Of a stretch of 25,560 nucleotides of DNA, positions 15,479 through 23,382 are shown piece after piece. The notes beneath the pieces were generated by a model. That model worked only from the letters and a program-made list of their open reading frames with translations, was not told the DNA's origin and did not search any database. The DNA is from an uncultured Haemophilus sp. (GTDB lineage Bacteria; Pseudomonadota; Gammaproteobacteria; Enterobacterales; Pasteurellaceae), in contig NZ_CAJLNI010000012.1 in the NCBI RefSeq assembly GCF_905207935.1, positions 1 through 25,560 of the forward strand, in the 5' to 3' direction. Made by a program: the position numbers and the translations under genes. Within the stretch, counting starts at the first letter, position 1. The number at the start of each line of letters is the position of its first letter.

Positions 15479-16924
15479 ATGGAACGTTTAGCTCTGATTA
15501 CAATCATTTTACCTTTCGTAGGGGCGTTTATTGTCGGTTTGAACAAAAAACATTTTGCTCAAATTGCCACCGTATTTGCTGCGCTTGCTACGCTGGGCAC
15601 CTTGTTAGTCGCAGGACAATGGTTTGCCGATGGTCATCAAAGCGTCACTTATGACATCGTCGCTTTTGATAAAACCGCGATCTTTGGTGTAACGCTTGAT
15701 GCAGTCAGTACATTAATTGCCTTTGCCGTTGTGGCCTTAGGTTTCTTAATCTGCTTATATTCTTGTGGTTACTTAACTGATAAAAACCGTGAACACCCAC
15801 ATAATGGGTTACCACGTTTTTATGCATTCTTGCTCATCTTTATCGGTGCCATGGCGGGCTTGGTGTATTCCTCAACTTTAGCAGGACAATTATTGTTCTT
15901 CGAAATTACTGGGGGATGTTCTTGGGCATTAATCAGTTATTACCAAACACCAAAAGCTCAAGCAGCCGCAATGAAAGCCTTGATTATCACCCACGTGGGG
16001 GCAATCGGCTTATATATTGCCGCAGCTTATTTATTCAGCCAATCAGGTACTTTCTCTATCACCGCGTTAGAACATTTAGATCCGAGTGCGAAAACAATCG
16101 TGTTATTCGGTGTGATGTTTGCTGCGTGGGGGAAATCAGCACAATTACCAATGCAAATTTGGTTGCCGAATGCGATGGAAGCACCAACACCGGTGAGTGC
16201 GTATTTGCACGCCGCATCAATGGTTAAAGTTGGGGTCTATATCTTCGCTCGTTCTGTTATGTCTGCTGGTGAGATTCCACATATTGTGGGGGAAGTCGGC
16301 ATCATCATGGCGATGATTACCTTAATTTACGGCTTCTTAATGTACTTGCCACAAACTGACTTAAAACGTTTATTGGCATATTCAACCATTACCCAACTTT
16401 CTTATATCTTCATTGGGATTTCTCTTGCTGCATTGGGCTCTAAATTGGCCTTTGTAGCAGCGATTAGCTACATCTTCAACCATGCTTTCGCGAAAAGCTT
16501 ATTCTTCTTGGTTGCGGGTTCATTAAGTTATGCGACTGGAACCCGTTCTATGCCATTACTACAAGGCATTATGCGTACAATGCCATTGGTAGGGGCTGGA
16601 TTTGGTGTAGCAGCATTAGCGATTGCCGGGGTACCACCGTTTAACGGATTCTTCAGTAAATATCCATTATTTGCGGCCGGATTTGAATTAGGCCATGAAT
16701 ATGGCTGGATTACTTGGTTAATGGTGCTTGCTTTAGTTGAATCTACCGCGACATTCGTATGGTTGTTGTATAAATTCGGACAATGTGTCATCGGTAAACC
16801 ATCAGAAGCGGTTGCCAATGCACAACCTATACCATTCTCTATGCGTTTCGTGTTAGTTGTATTAATGGTGATGTCCGTGGTGTCCAGTTTTATCGCCGCA
16901 TATTGGTTAGGTTTGGCTGGTTAG
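15479..16924 (+). CDS. hyfD: HyfD, antiporter-like membrane subunit of hydrogenase-4
   Basis: Second antiporter-like subunit. It has no counterpart in the smaller hydrogenase-3 complex, so its presence marks the locus as hydrogenase-4 type. It has 481 aa (E. coli HyfD 479), about fourteen transmembrane helices, and the conserved channel residues Glu142 (LFFEITGG), Lys219 (AAWGKSAQLPMQIWLP) and Lys250 (AASMVKVGVY). GGAGG sits just before the ATG, 11 bases after the hyfC stop. Confidence 0.95.
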   Translation: MERLALITIILPFVGAFIVGLNKKHFAQIATVFAALATLGTLLVAGQWFADGHQSVTYDIVAFDKTAIFGVTLDAVSTLIAFAVVALGFLICLYSCGYLTDKNREHPHNGLPRFYAFLLIFIGAMAGLVYSSTLAGQLLFFEITGGCSWALISYYQTPKAQAAAMKALIITHVGAIGLYIAAAYLFSQSGTFSITALEHLDPSAKTIVLFGVMFAAWGKSAQLPMQIWLPNAMEAPTPVSAYLHAASMVKVGVYIFARSVMSAGEIPHIVGEVGIIMAMITLIYGFLMYLPQTDLKRLLAYSTITQLSYIFIGISLAALGSKLAFVAAISYIFNHAFAKSLFFLVAGSLSYATGTRSMPLLQGIMRTMPLVGAGFGVAALAIAGVPPFNGFFSKYPLFAAGFELGHEYGWITWLMVLALVESTATFVWLLYKFGQCVIGKPSEAVANAQPIPFSMRFVLVVLMVMSVVSSFIAAYWLGLAG

Positions 16925-16939
16925 GTTAAGGAGGAATCT

Positions 16940-17578
16940 ATGTTAATGATAAATGGACTTGCGTGTTTACTCATTATTACCTCTCTTTGCGTAATTATGG
17001 TTCGAACCGCCAAAAAAGCTGCGTTATTTTACAGTTTGCAATCATTGGTATTGGTATTACTGTTTGTTTATCTTGCTAATGAAATGCAAGCCCATGAACT
17101 TTACATGTGGTCAATTAGCGCATTTATTACCAAAGTGGTTTTGGTGCCAGCAATTTTAATCTATGCGATGAAAAAAGTTGATGAAAGTCAAACTCCAACT
17201 GGAATAAATGTTGCTTGGTTGATCCCGATCACAGCAGTAATAGTCACATTGTGCTACTTTGTCGTTGTCCCAATCGATTTACCGTTGGTTGCACATCTTA
17301 AACCGGCATTATCAGTGTCATTAAGTCACTTCTTATTAGGTTTAGTATGCATTGTTAGCCAACGCAATATCGTAAAACAAGTATTCGGTTATTGTTTGAT
17401 GGAAAACGGTTCTCATCTCACATTAGCCTTATTGGCAAATAAAGCACCTGAGTTAGTGGAAATCGGAATTGCCACAGATGCTATTTTTGCCGTCATCATA
17501 ATGGTGGTGTTGGTAAACAAAATTTACCGTACATTCCATTCATTAGATGCAAAACAACTTATGAGTTTGAAGGGGTAA
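16940..17578 (+). CDS. hyfE: HyfE, membrane subunit of hydrogenase-4
   Basis: Small integral membrane subunit specific to hydrogenase-4 complexes, with an NuoK-like character in part. It has 212 aa (E. coli HyfE 216) and about six or seven hydrophobic segments, including ALFYSLQSLVLVLLFVYLA and VFGYCLMENGSHLTLALLA; the acidic residue in the second of these (CLMENG) is in a position where NuoK-like proteins carry a functional Glu. AAGGAGG precedes the ATG at 16940; a second ATG at 16946 is less well placed. It ends 4 bases before hyfF. Confidence 0.93.
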   Translation: MLMINGLACLLIITSLCVIMVRTAKKAALFYSLQSLVLVLLFVYLANEMQAHELYMWSISAFITKVVLVPAILIYAMKKVDESQTPTGINVAWLIPITAVIVTLCYFVVVPIDLPLVAHLKPALSVSLSHFLLGLVCIVSQRNIVKQVFGYCLMENGSHLTLALLANKAPELVEIGIATDAIFAVIIMVVLVNKIYRTFHSLDAKQLMSLKG

Positions 17579-17582
17579 CGCT

Positions 17583-19121
17583 ATGTATGAACAATGGATA
17601 ATCGCGTTATTAATCGCACCTTTAGCAATATCACTTGCCAGTTTCGCTTGTGGCGTGACAAAAACACGGACAGTTTGTACCGCACTTCATGTTACAGGTT
17701 TGATTTTGATGTTAGCATTTGCCTTACAAGTTATTAATGGCGTGCTAACTCAGGGGGAAATCAGTGCATTAAATAACTGGGTTTACATCGACAGTCTATC
17801 TGCTATTTTCTTAGGTCTTATCGCTATTGTCGGAACGTTAGCCGGTATTTATTCTATCGGTTACATTGGTACTGAATATCGCGAAGGGCATCTTGATTTG
17901 AAAACATACTGCAATTATTACGGCTTTTTGCATTTGTTTTTCTTCACCATGATTATTTCTGTGATCACCAATAATGTGATTTTGATGTGGGCTGCTATTG
18001 AGGCAACTACATTAAGTTCTGCGTTCTTGGTTGGAACTTACAAACAAAAAACTTCTCTTGAAGCTGCATGGAAATACATCATTATTTGTTCCGTTGGGGT
18101 GGCGTTCGGATTGTATGGCACGATTTTAACGTTCTCTAATGGTACTAATCTTTTAGCGGATCCTAGCCAAGCCATTTTCTGGACAGAAATCAATCAACAG
18201 GCAGCAGGTTTGAATCCGATGCTTATGTATCTCGCTTTTGCCTTCATTTTAGTTGGCTTTGGTACTAAGTGCGGTCTATTTCCAATGCATACTTGGTTAT
18301 CTGATGCGCACAGTGAGGCTCCAAGTCCTGTGAGTGCGATTTTATCAGCGGTATTATTGAACTGTGCCATGTTGGTGGTATTGCGTTATTACATCTTAGT
18401 TTCTAAAGCAGTTGGTTCTACATACCCTCAAACTTTGTTGTTGGTATTTGGTTTACTTTCTGTATTAGTCGCGGCGTTGTTTATTATCGTTCAATTCGAC
18501 ATCAAACGCTTATTGGCATACTCCAGTATTGAAAACATGGGTTTAATCAGCTTCGCTTTTGGTTTAGGTGGCCCAATAGGTGTATTTGCTGGGTTATTAC
18601 ATACCATTAACCATAGCTTAGCGAAAACCTTGCTGTTCTGTGCTTCTGGTAACATTTTATTGAAATACAAAACCCGTGATATGAACCAAGTTCGTGGTTT
18701 ATGGCGTGTGGCACCCATGACAGCGGTATTATTTGCCGGTGGTGCATTAGCACTAGGTGGTATTCCACCGTTTAACGTGTTCGTCAGTGAATTCAGTATT
18801 GCTGTTGCCGGTATTTACGCAGGTAAAACTTGGTTAATGGTGTTCTGTTTAATTTTACTTACTATCGTGTTAGCTGGATTGTCTTTAATGGTATTAAAAA
18901 CCGTATTAGGCAAACAACCGGATAATGTTGAAGTGGGGGATGTGAACAAAGTTTCACTCGTGGCGATGGCAATTTTATTGTTATTCATGTTTATTATGGG
19001 TATTCATATTGCCGAACCAATTTTGCAGTTATTAAAAAGTGCGGTCGGAATTGTACTCGGATCTGAACAAGTGTCTTTTGGTGAAATGTTAGTTTTACCT
19101 TGGCAAAGTTTAGCGCAATGA
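17583..19121 (+). CDS. hyfF: HyfF, antiporter-like membrane subunit of hydrogenase-4
   Basis: Third antiporter-like subunit. It has 512 aa (E. coli HyfF 526), about fourteen transmembrane helices, Glu140 (MWAAIEATTLSSAF) and Lys229 (GFGTKCGLFPMHTWL). Where HyfB and HyfD have a lysine in the later helix (MVK), this protein has Asn260 (SAVLLNCAML); I recall the same Asn in E. coli HyfF, so it is probably a family trait rather than a defect. Three uptake cores lie inside, one of which encodes Lys229-Cys-Gly. AGGGG precedes the ATG. Confidence 0.94.
   Translation: MYEQWIIALLIAPLAISLASFACGVTKTRTVCTALHVTGLILMLAFALQVINGVLTQGEISALNNWVYIDSLSAIFLGLIAIVGTLAGIYSIGYIGTEYREGHLDLKTYCNYYGFLHLFFFTMIISVITNNVILMWAAIEATTLSSAFLVGTYKQKTSLEAAWKYIIICSVGVAFGLYGTILTFSNGTNLLADPSQAIFWTEINQQAAGLNPMLMYLAFAFILVGFGTKCGLFPMHTWLSDAHSEAPSPVSAILSAVLLNCAMLVVLRYYILVSKAVGSTYPQTLLLVFGLLSVLVAALFIIVQFDIKRLLAYSSIENMGLISFAFGLGGPIGVFAGLLHTINHSLAKTLLFCASGNILLKYKTRDMNQVRGLWRVAPMTAVLFAGGALALGGIPPFNVFVSEFSIAVAGIYAGKTWLMVFCLILLTIVLAGLSLMVLKTVLGKQPDNVEVGDVNKVSLVAMAILLLFMFIMGIHIAEPILQLLKSAVGIVLGSEQVSFGEMLVLPWQSLAQ
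17679..17687 (-). repeat. DNA uptake signal sequence core
   Basis: Exact ACCGCACTT in hyfF, read as Thr-Ala-Leu near the end of the first transmembrane region. Confidence 0.85.
18267..18275 (+). repeat. DNA uptake signal sequence core in a conserved hyfF motif
   Basis: Exact AAGTGCGGT read as Lys-Cys-Gly (229-231), in the otherwise conserved GFGTKxGLFPMH motif that carries the channel lysine. Confidence 0.85.
19037..19045 (+). repeat. DNA uptake signal sequence core
   Basis: Exact AAGTGCGGT near the 3' end of hyfF, read as Ser-Ala-Val. Confidence 0.85.
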
Positions 19122-19141
19122 TCGACAGGAGGGATAAATAT

Positions 19142-20872
19142 ATGGAATTAACTAAAAATACATCAGTCGATCCAGCCAAAATGATTGGCAAAAATTACAT
19201 TGAAGCAGTCAATGCAAAATTTCCAAATACCATTTTGGATGAGGAGTGGTCAACACCAAATCAGGTTACCCTTACCATTAAAACCAATATGTTACCTGAT
19301 GTTGTTGAATACCTTTATTATCAACATGAAGGTTGGTTACCTTTGGTATTCGGGAATGATGAGCGTTCAATTCATGGCAACTATGCAGTGTACTACGTGC
19401 TTTCCATGGAAGGGGAAGTGAAAACTTTTATCACTATTAAAGCCTTAGTTGATCCTGTGAGCTTAGAATTTCCGTCAGTGACACCAAAAGTCAAAGCAGC
19501 TGTTTGGGGCGAACGTGAATTATTCGATATGTATGGTTTGAAAGCCGTCGGTTTACCAGACCAACGCCGCTTAGTGTTGCCAGATGATTGGCCGGATGAT
19601 CTTTATCCATTACGTAAAGACTCCATGGATTACCGTTTACGTCCCGATCCGACAACCGCGACAGAAACATACGAATTTATTAACGAAAAAGGCGAAGCAC
19701 GTATTGTTCCACTTGGCCCGTTACATATCACTTCGGATGAACCAGGACATTTCCGTTTATTCGTGGATGGGGAAGATATCATTGATGCGGACTATCGTTT
19801 GTTCTATGTGCACCGTGGTATGGAAAAATTGGCAGAAACCCGTATGGATTACGACCAAGTTAACTTCCTTGCTGACCGTGTATGTGGGATTTGTGGGTTC
19901 ACACATAGTGTGGCCTATGCTAATTCCGTCGAAAGTGCTTTGGGGATTCAAATTCCAAAACGCGCTGAATGGATCCGCGCAATTTTATTAGAAGTAGAAC
20001 GTTTACACAGTCACTTATTAAACTTGGGTCTATCTAGCCACTTTACCGGCTTTGATACTGGCTTTATGCAATTCTTCCGCGTTCGTGAGAAATCTATGAC
20101 CTTGGCAGAAGTACTAACCGGTGCACGTAAAACCTATGGTATTAACCTTATCGGTGGTGTGCGTCGCGATATGTTGAAACATCAACGTGAGCAATGTATT
20201 AAACTTATCGGTGAAATGCGTGAAGAACTCAAAACTTTAACCGATATTTTATTAAACACACCGAATATGGAACAACGTACGGTAGGTGTTGGAGTCTTGG
20301 CAAAAGATATCGCTCGTGACTTCAGTCCGGTTGGTCCAATGATTCGTGGTTCTGGCTTTGCGCGTGATGTGCGTAAAGTACACCCTTTCTCCGGTTATGG
20401 CGATATCCCTTTCAATCTCTTCACTGAAGCAAATGGTGATGTATTATCCCGTGTGAAAGTGCGGATTAATGAAGTGTTTGAGTCTATGAATATCATTGAT
20501 TACATGGTGGACAATTTGCCGAGTGGTGAAATCTTAAAAGAAGGTTTCAATTATACGCCAGGACGTTTTGCTTTAGGGATTACGGAAGCGCCACGTGGTG
20601 AAGATATTCACTGGTCAATGCTAGGCGACAACCAAAAACTTTTCCGTTGGCGTTGTCGTGCTGCCACTTATGCTAACTGGCCAACCTTGCGCTATATGTT
20701 GCGTGGCAACACTGTGTCTGATGCGCCACTTATTATTGGTAGTCTTGACCCTTGCTATTCTTGTACCGACCGTGTCACCGTGGTGGATGTGCGTAAACGC
20801 AAAGCTAAAACCGTGGATTATAAAGAGATTGAACGTTACGGTATCGAACGTAAAAATTCACCATTGAAATAG
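19142..20872 (+). CDS. hyfG: HyfG, [NiFe] hydrogenase-4 large (catalytic) subunit precursor
   Basis: Carries the NiFe site that reduces protons to H2. The 576-aa protein (HycE 569, HyfG 555) fuses a NuoC-like N-terminal domain (to about 170, ending AVWGERELFDMYG...RRLVLPDDWPDDLYPLR) to a NuoD-like catalytic domain. The four NiFe ligands are present: Cys248 and Cys251 (RVCGICGFTHS), Cys538 and Cys541 (DPCYSCTDR). After Arg544 a 32-residue tail follows, matching the peptide cleaved from HycE by HycI (Arg/Met bond in E. coli; here Arg/Val). The start at 19142 has GGAGG upstream; an in-frame ATG at 19100 overlaps hyfF and lacks homology. It starts 20 bases after hyfF. Confidence 0.97.
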   Translation: MELTKNTSVDPAKMIGKNYIEAVNAKFPNTILDEEWSTPNQVTLTIKTNMLPDVVEYLYYQHEGWLPLVFGNDERSIHGNYAVYYVLSMEGEVKTFITIKALVDPVSLEFPSVTPKVKAAVWGERELFDMYGLKAVGLPDQRRLVLPDDWPDDLYPLRKDSMDYRLRPDPTTATETYEFINEKGEARIVPLGPLHITSDEPGHFRLFVDGEDIIDADYRLFYVHRGMEKLAETRMDYDQVNFLADRVCGICGFTHSVAYANSVESALGIQIPKRAEWIRAILLEVERLHSHLLNLGLSSHFTGFDTGFMQFFRVREKSMTLAEVLTGARKTYGINLIGGVRRDMLKHQREQCIKLIGEMREELKTLTDILLNTPNMEQRTVGVGVLAKDIARDFSPVGPMIRGSGFARDVRKVHPFSGYGDIPFNLFTEANGDVLSRVKVRINEVFESMNIIDYMVDNLPSGEILKEGFNYTPGRFALGITEAPRGEDIHWSMLGDNQKLFRWRCRAATYANWPTLRYMLRGNTVSDAPLIIGSLDPCYSCTDRVTVVDVRKRKAKTVDYKEIERYGIERKNSPLK

Positions 20873-20884
20873 GGGAGGCGGAAA

Positions 20885-21532
20885 ATGTTTAAATTACTAA
20901 AAACGGTATTTAAAGCTGGTGATGTTACCACCAAATATCCGTTCAAACCTTATGAAGTTGATGATGATTTTAGAGGAAAACCGGAACTCAATTCTGATCA
21001 ATGTATAGTCTGCGCGGCTTGTACCATTGCCTGTCCAGCCAATGCGTTGACCATGAGAACGGATCCAGTGACAGGCGAACGTACCTGGTCATTATTCCTT
21101 GGTCGTTGTATTTTCTGTGGACGTTGCGAAGAAGTTTGCCCAACCAAAGCCATTCGCTTATCACAAGATTTTGAACTATCAGTGACCAATAAACAGGATC
21201 TTTTCCAAGAAACTACCTTTGCTACAGTAACTTGTCAGGAATGTGGTCAACCGTTTATTTCTTATAAAGAACTGAATTACACCATTGATTTATTCAAACA
21301 AACTTTGGATAAACCAGAATTAGTGAAACAAAAATTGGCGGAGTTGCATACTTGTCCGGTTTGTAAACGTCAGCATAGCTTAGAAAAAACCGCGAATATG
21401 GAATCCAACATGCGGATGAAATTAATCGACTTTAAAGAGCCGGTTCGCTTGAATTTCAAAAAAGCACTCGAACAACGAGAACAAAGTGCGGTTGATGTAC
21501 CTAACGTTTTAGCAGGAGGCGAAAGACGATGA
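20885..21532 (+). CDS. hyfH: HyfH, ferredoxin-like subunit of hydrogenase-4, with a longer C-terminus
   Basis: Iron-sulfur subunit linking the electron input to the catalytic arm, homologous to HycF and NuoI. Two [4Fe-4S] clusters: Cys40/43/46/50 and Cys75/78/81/85. A zinc-ribbon-like pair of CxxC motifs follows (Cys117/120 and Cys157/160), as in HycF. At 215 aa it is about 35 residues longer than E. coli HyfH/HycF (about 180). The extra tail (after residue 170, MESNMRMKLIDFKEPVRLNF...) is charged, and its end contains an uptake core. The start has a GGGGAGG site, 12 bases after hyfG. The gene overlaps hyfI by ATGA. Confidence 0.94.
   Translation: MFKLLKTVFKAGDVTTKYPFKPYEVDDDFRGKPELNSDQCIVCAACTIACPANALTMRTDPVTGERTWSLFLGRCIFCGRCEEVCPTKAIRLSQDFELSVTNKQDLFQETTFATVTCQECGQPFISYKELNYTIDLFKQTLDKPELVKQKLAELHTCPVCKRQHSLEKTANMESNMRMKLIDFKEPVRLNFKKALEQREQSAVDVPNVLAGGERR
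21484..21492 (+). repeat. DNA uptake signal sequence core
   Basis: Exact AAGTGCGGT in the extended 3' end of hyfH, read as Ser-Ala-Val. Confidence 0.85.
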
Positions 21533-22305
21533 ACACACAAATTCCAATGCCGGTCAATGGCATATCAACACCGTTTAGTATTGATGAAAATATTGCCAAA
21601 ATGAAACAAACGTTGCTGAAAGATATTCAACGTTCAGCTTACGTTTATCGTGTGGACTGCGGCGGTTGTAATGGGTGTGAAATCGAAATTTTCAGTACCA
21701 TTACGCCAACATTCGATGCAGAACGTTTTGGTATTAAAGTGGTCGCTTCACCTCGTCATGCAGACATTTTATTATTCACCGGTGCGGTTACCCGTGCGAT
21801 GCGCACACCAGCAATGCGTGCTTACCAAGCTGCGCCCGATCCTAAAATCTGTATTTCTTATGGTGCTTGCGGTTGCGGCGGCGGTATTTTCCACGATCTT
21901 TATTGCGTTTGGGGCGGTAGTGATCAAATTGTACCAATTGATGTGTACATCCCTGGCTGTCCTCCAACTCCAGCAGCGACCATTTATGGATTCGCAGTAG
22001 CACTTGGTTTGCTTGATCAAAAACTCAAAGGTAAACAAGAAAAAGCTGATCCTAACGCAGAAGCTAAATTGCGTTTCCCAACCATTCCGTTAGATTTGCG
22101 TATTAGTCTTGAACGTGAAGCACGTCGTCTTGCCGGTTATCGTCAAGGCGGCAACATCGCTAACCAATTTATGGCAATGATGACAGAAAATGATAAAGTG
22201 CCATTTGGTGTACGTTTAGGTGAATACCTAGAACGCGAAGCCGATCCGCGTTTAAGCGAAATCGTCAATCGTTTGCATGCGATTAGTATGCCGTTTTCGG
22301 GATAA
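21529..22305 (+). CDS. hyfI: HyfI, [NiFe] hydrogenase-4 small subunit
   Basis: Partner of HyfG that holds the [4Fe-4S] cluster next to the NiFe site, homologous to HycG and NuoB. The 258-aa protein (HyfI 252, HycG 255) shows DCGGCNGCEIEIF (Cys47 and Cys50 as likely ligands), GACGCGGG (Cys114) and PGCPPTP (Cys144). It has no twin-arginine signal, so it is a cytoplasm-facing enzyme. The ATG overlaps the hyfH stop by four bases, indicating coupled translation. Confidence 0.96.
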   Translation: MNTQIPMPVNGISTPFSIDENIAKMKQTLLKDIQRSAYVYRVDCGGCNGCEIEIFSTITPTFDAERFGIKVVASPRHADILLFTGAVTRAMRTPAMRAYQAAPDPKICISYGACGCGGGIFHDLYCVWGGSDQIVPIDVYIPGCPPTPAATIYGFAVALGLLDQKLKGKQEKADPNAEAKLRFPTIPLDLRISLEREARRLAGYRQGGNIANQFMAMMTENDKVPFGVRLGEYLEREADPRLSEIVNRLHAISMPFSG

Positions 22306-22313
22306 TTAATGAT

Positions 22314-22331
22314 GGGGCAAGTGATTGCCCC
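22314..22331 (+). other. Intercistronic hairpin between hyfI and hycH
   Basis: GGGGCAA (22314-22320), loop GTGA, TTGCCCC (22325-22331): a perfect 7-bp GC-rich stem closed by a GNRA-type tetraloop. The sequence after it (TATAAAAATGG) has no T-run, so it is not a rho-independent terminator. It fits an mRNA-stability or processing element separating the structural from the maturation genes. Confidence 0.7.
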
Positions 22332-22349
22332 TATAAAAATGGGAATGTT

Positions 22350-22757
22350 ATGACAACGAAAGTCTTTTTCTATTTATTAAACGAGCGTTTCGTCGAAAAC
22401 GATGAACAAGTGCCAGAGCAAGCAAAACAGGTGATGTATTACTCTTTGGCGATTGGTCACCATGTTGGCGTAATTGATTGTTTTAAAAAATTACTGGTTT
22501 GTGACTACGATGCTTATCAACGTTTTGTAGATAGCTTTCCAGAAGGGGATGCTAAACGTAAATTTTCCGGCTTAATGCGATTTGGTGAAATAGTGATTGA
22601 TTCTAGCCATGTCAATTTATTGGCGAAAGCGATGGATGAAAACAAAGCCAATTTCACCCCAGAACATCAAGAGTGGGTCGAAATCCTCATGGATACGTTA
22701 GCATCAATTCAGCGTGAACCTGTGATGTATATTATGGTGAAACGTCGTGACGAATAA
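22350..22757 (+). CDS. hycH: HycH/HyfJ-family formate hydrogenlyase maturation protein
   Basis: Cytoplasmic accessory protein needed for formate hydrogenlyase assembly; in E. coli, HycH acts on the precursor large subunit. The 135-aa product (HycH 136, HyfJ 137) has the family blocks VFFYLLNERFV, YYSLAIGHHVGVIDCF and KFSGLMRFGEIVIDSSHVNLL. No catalytic motif is evident. The ribosome site is weak (GGGA). It could be called hyfJ from context. It overlaps hycI by 11 bases. Confidence 0.9.
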   Translation: MTTKVFFYLLNERFVENDEQVPEQAKQVMYYSLAIGHHVGVIDCFKKLLVCDYDAYQRFVDSFPEGDAKRKFSGLMRFGEIVIDSSHVNLLAKAMDENKANFTPEHQEWVEILMDTLASIQREPVMYIMVKRRDE

Positions 22758-23205
22758 TGTGATCTTAACCGTTGGCAACAGCATGATGGGGGATGACGGT
22801 GCAGGCCCTTATCTCTATCAGTTATTAAATGAAAATCCATTGCCAAATTGGACCGCACTTGACGGTGGCTCAGCACCAGAAAATGTTGCACATATTGTGC
22901 GAGACATGAAACCTGATTTGCTTTTAATTTTCGATGCGGCTGATATGGAGTTAGCGCCCGGTAAAATCCGAATTATTGAAAAAGAGAGCATTGCGGAAAT
23001 GTTTTTCATGAGTACGCATAATATGCCGCTCAATTACCTCATTGAACAACTGGAACAAGATATTAAACAAATCGTTTTTGTTGGGCTTCAACCTGATCTG
23101 GTTTCCTTTGGTTTTCCAATGACAGAAAGCGTAAAAGAGTCTGTGCAATTTATGTATGATTTTTTAAAAGAGGGAAGATCGCTTGAAGAGATTCCTGTTT
23201 TGTAA
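22747..23205 (+). CDS. hycI: HycI-family hydrogenase maturation endopeptidase
   Basis: Nickel-dependent protease that removes the C-terminal peptide of the large subunit, here probably HyfG after Arg544. The 152-aa product (HycI 156) shows VGNSMMGDDGAGP with Asp16, IFDAADM with Asp63 and STHNMPLNYLIEQL with His91, equivalent to the E. coli metal ligands Asp16, Asp62 and His90. The start is GTG at 22747, which gives the N-terminus expected from HycI (MTxxxxLxVGNSMM); no ATG fits in frame. The 11-base overlap with hycH indicates coupling. An uptake core is at 22852. Confidence 0.94.
   Translation: MTNNVILTVGNSMMGDDGAGPYLYQLLNENPLPNWTALDGGSAPENVAHIVRDMKPDLLLIFDAADMELAPGKIRIIEKESIAEMFFMSTHNMPLNYLIEQLEQDIKQIVFVGLQPDLVSFGFPMTESVKESVQFMYDFLKEGRSLEEIPVL
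22852..22860 (-). repeat. DNA uptake signal sequence core
   Basis: Exact ACCGCACTT in hycI, read as Thr-Ala-Leu just before the Asp-Gly-Gly-Ser block. Confidence 0.85.
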
Positions 23206-23303
23206 AAAAGTGGGGGAGATTTCTAAGCATATTTTTAAAAATATTACGAAAACCTGTTTTATATCAATAAATCCATGTTTTTTGTAAGACTATAAGCTGA
23301 TTT

Positions 23304-23322
23304 TGGGTGTAATATATACCCA
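23304..23322. promoter_or_regulatory. Imperfect dyad in the hycI-fdhF gap
   Basis: TGGGTGTA, ATA, TATACCCA: 7 of 8 positions are complementary. It is the clearest element in the 177-bp gap and lies 61 bases before fdhF. A separate AT-only palindrome is at 23229-23244. No terminator after hycI and no firm promoter could be assigned, so fdhF may have its own regulated promoter or be reached by read-through. Confidence 0.4.
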
Positions 23323-23382
23323 GAATTAATTATTCTAATTCTATCTCTAACCTCGTGTTGTATCTAAAATAAGGACGTTACT

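Noticed and set aside
18339..18410. Asn260 in HyfF as a disabling loss of the channel lysine
   Set aside because: The same Asn is recalled in E. coli HyfF, so it appears to be normal for this subunit.
19100..19141. ATG at 19100 as hyfG start, overlapping hyfF
   Set aside because: The extra residues are not HyfG-like, and GGAGG lies just before the ATG at 19142.
23304..23322. NarL/NarP 7-2-7 site before fdhF
   Set aside because: One arm resembles TACYYMT, but the arms are everted and the spacing is wrong for a 7-2-7 site.
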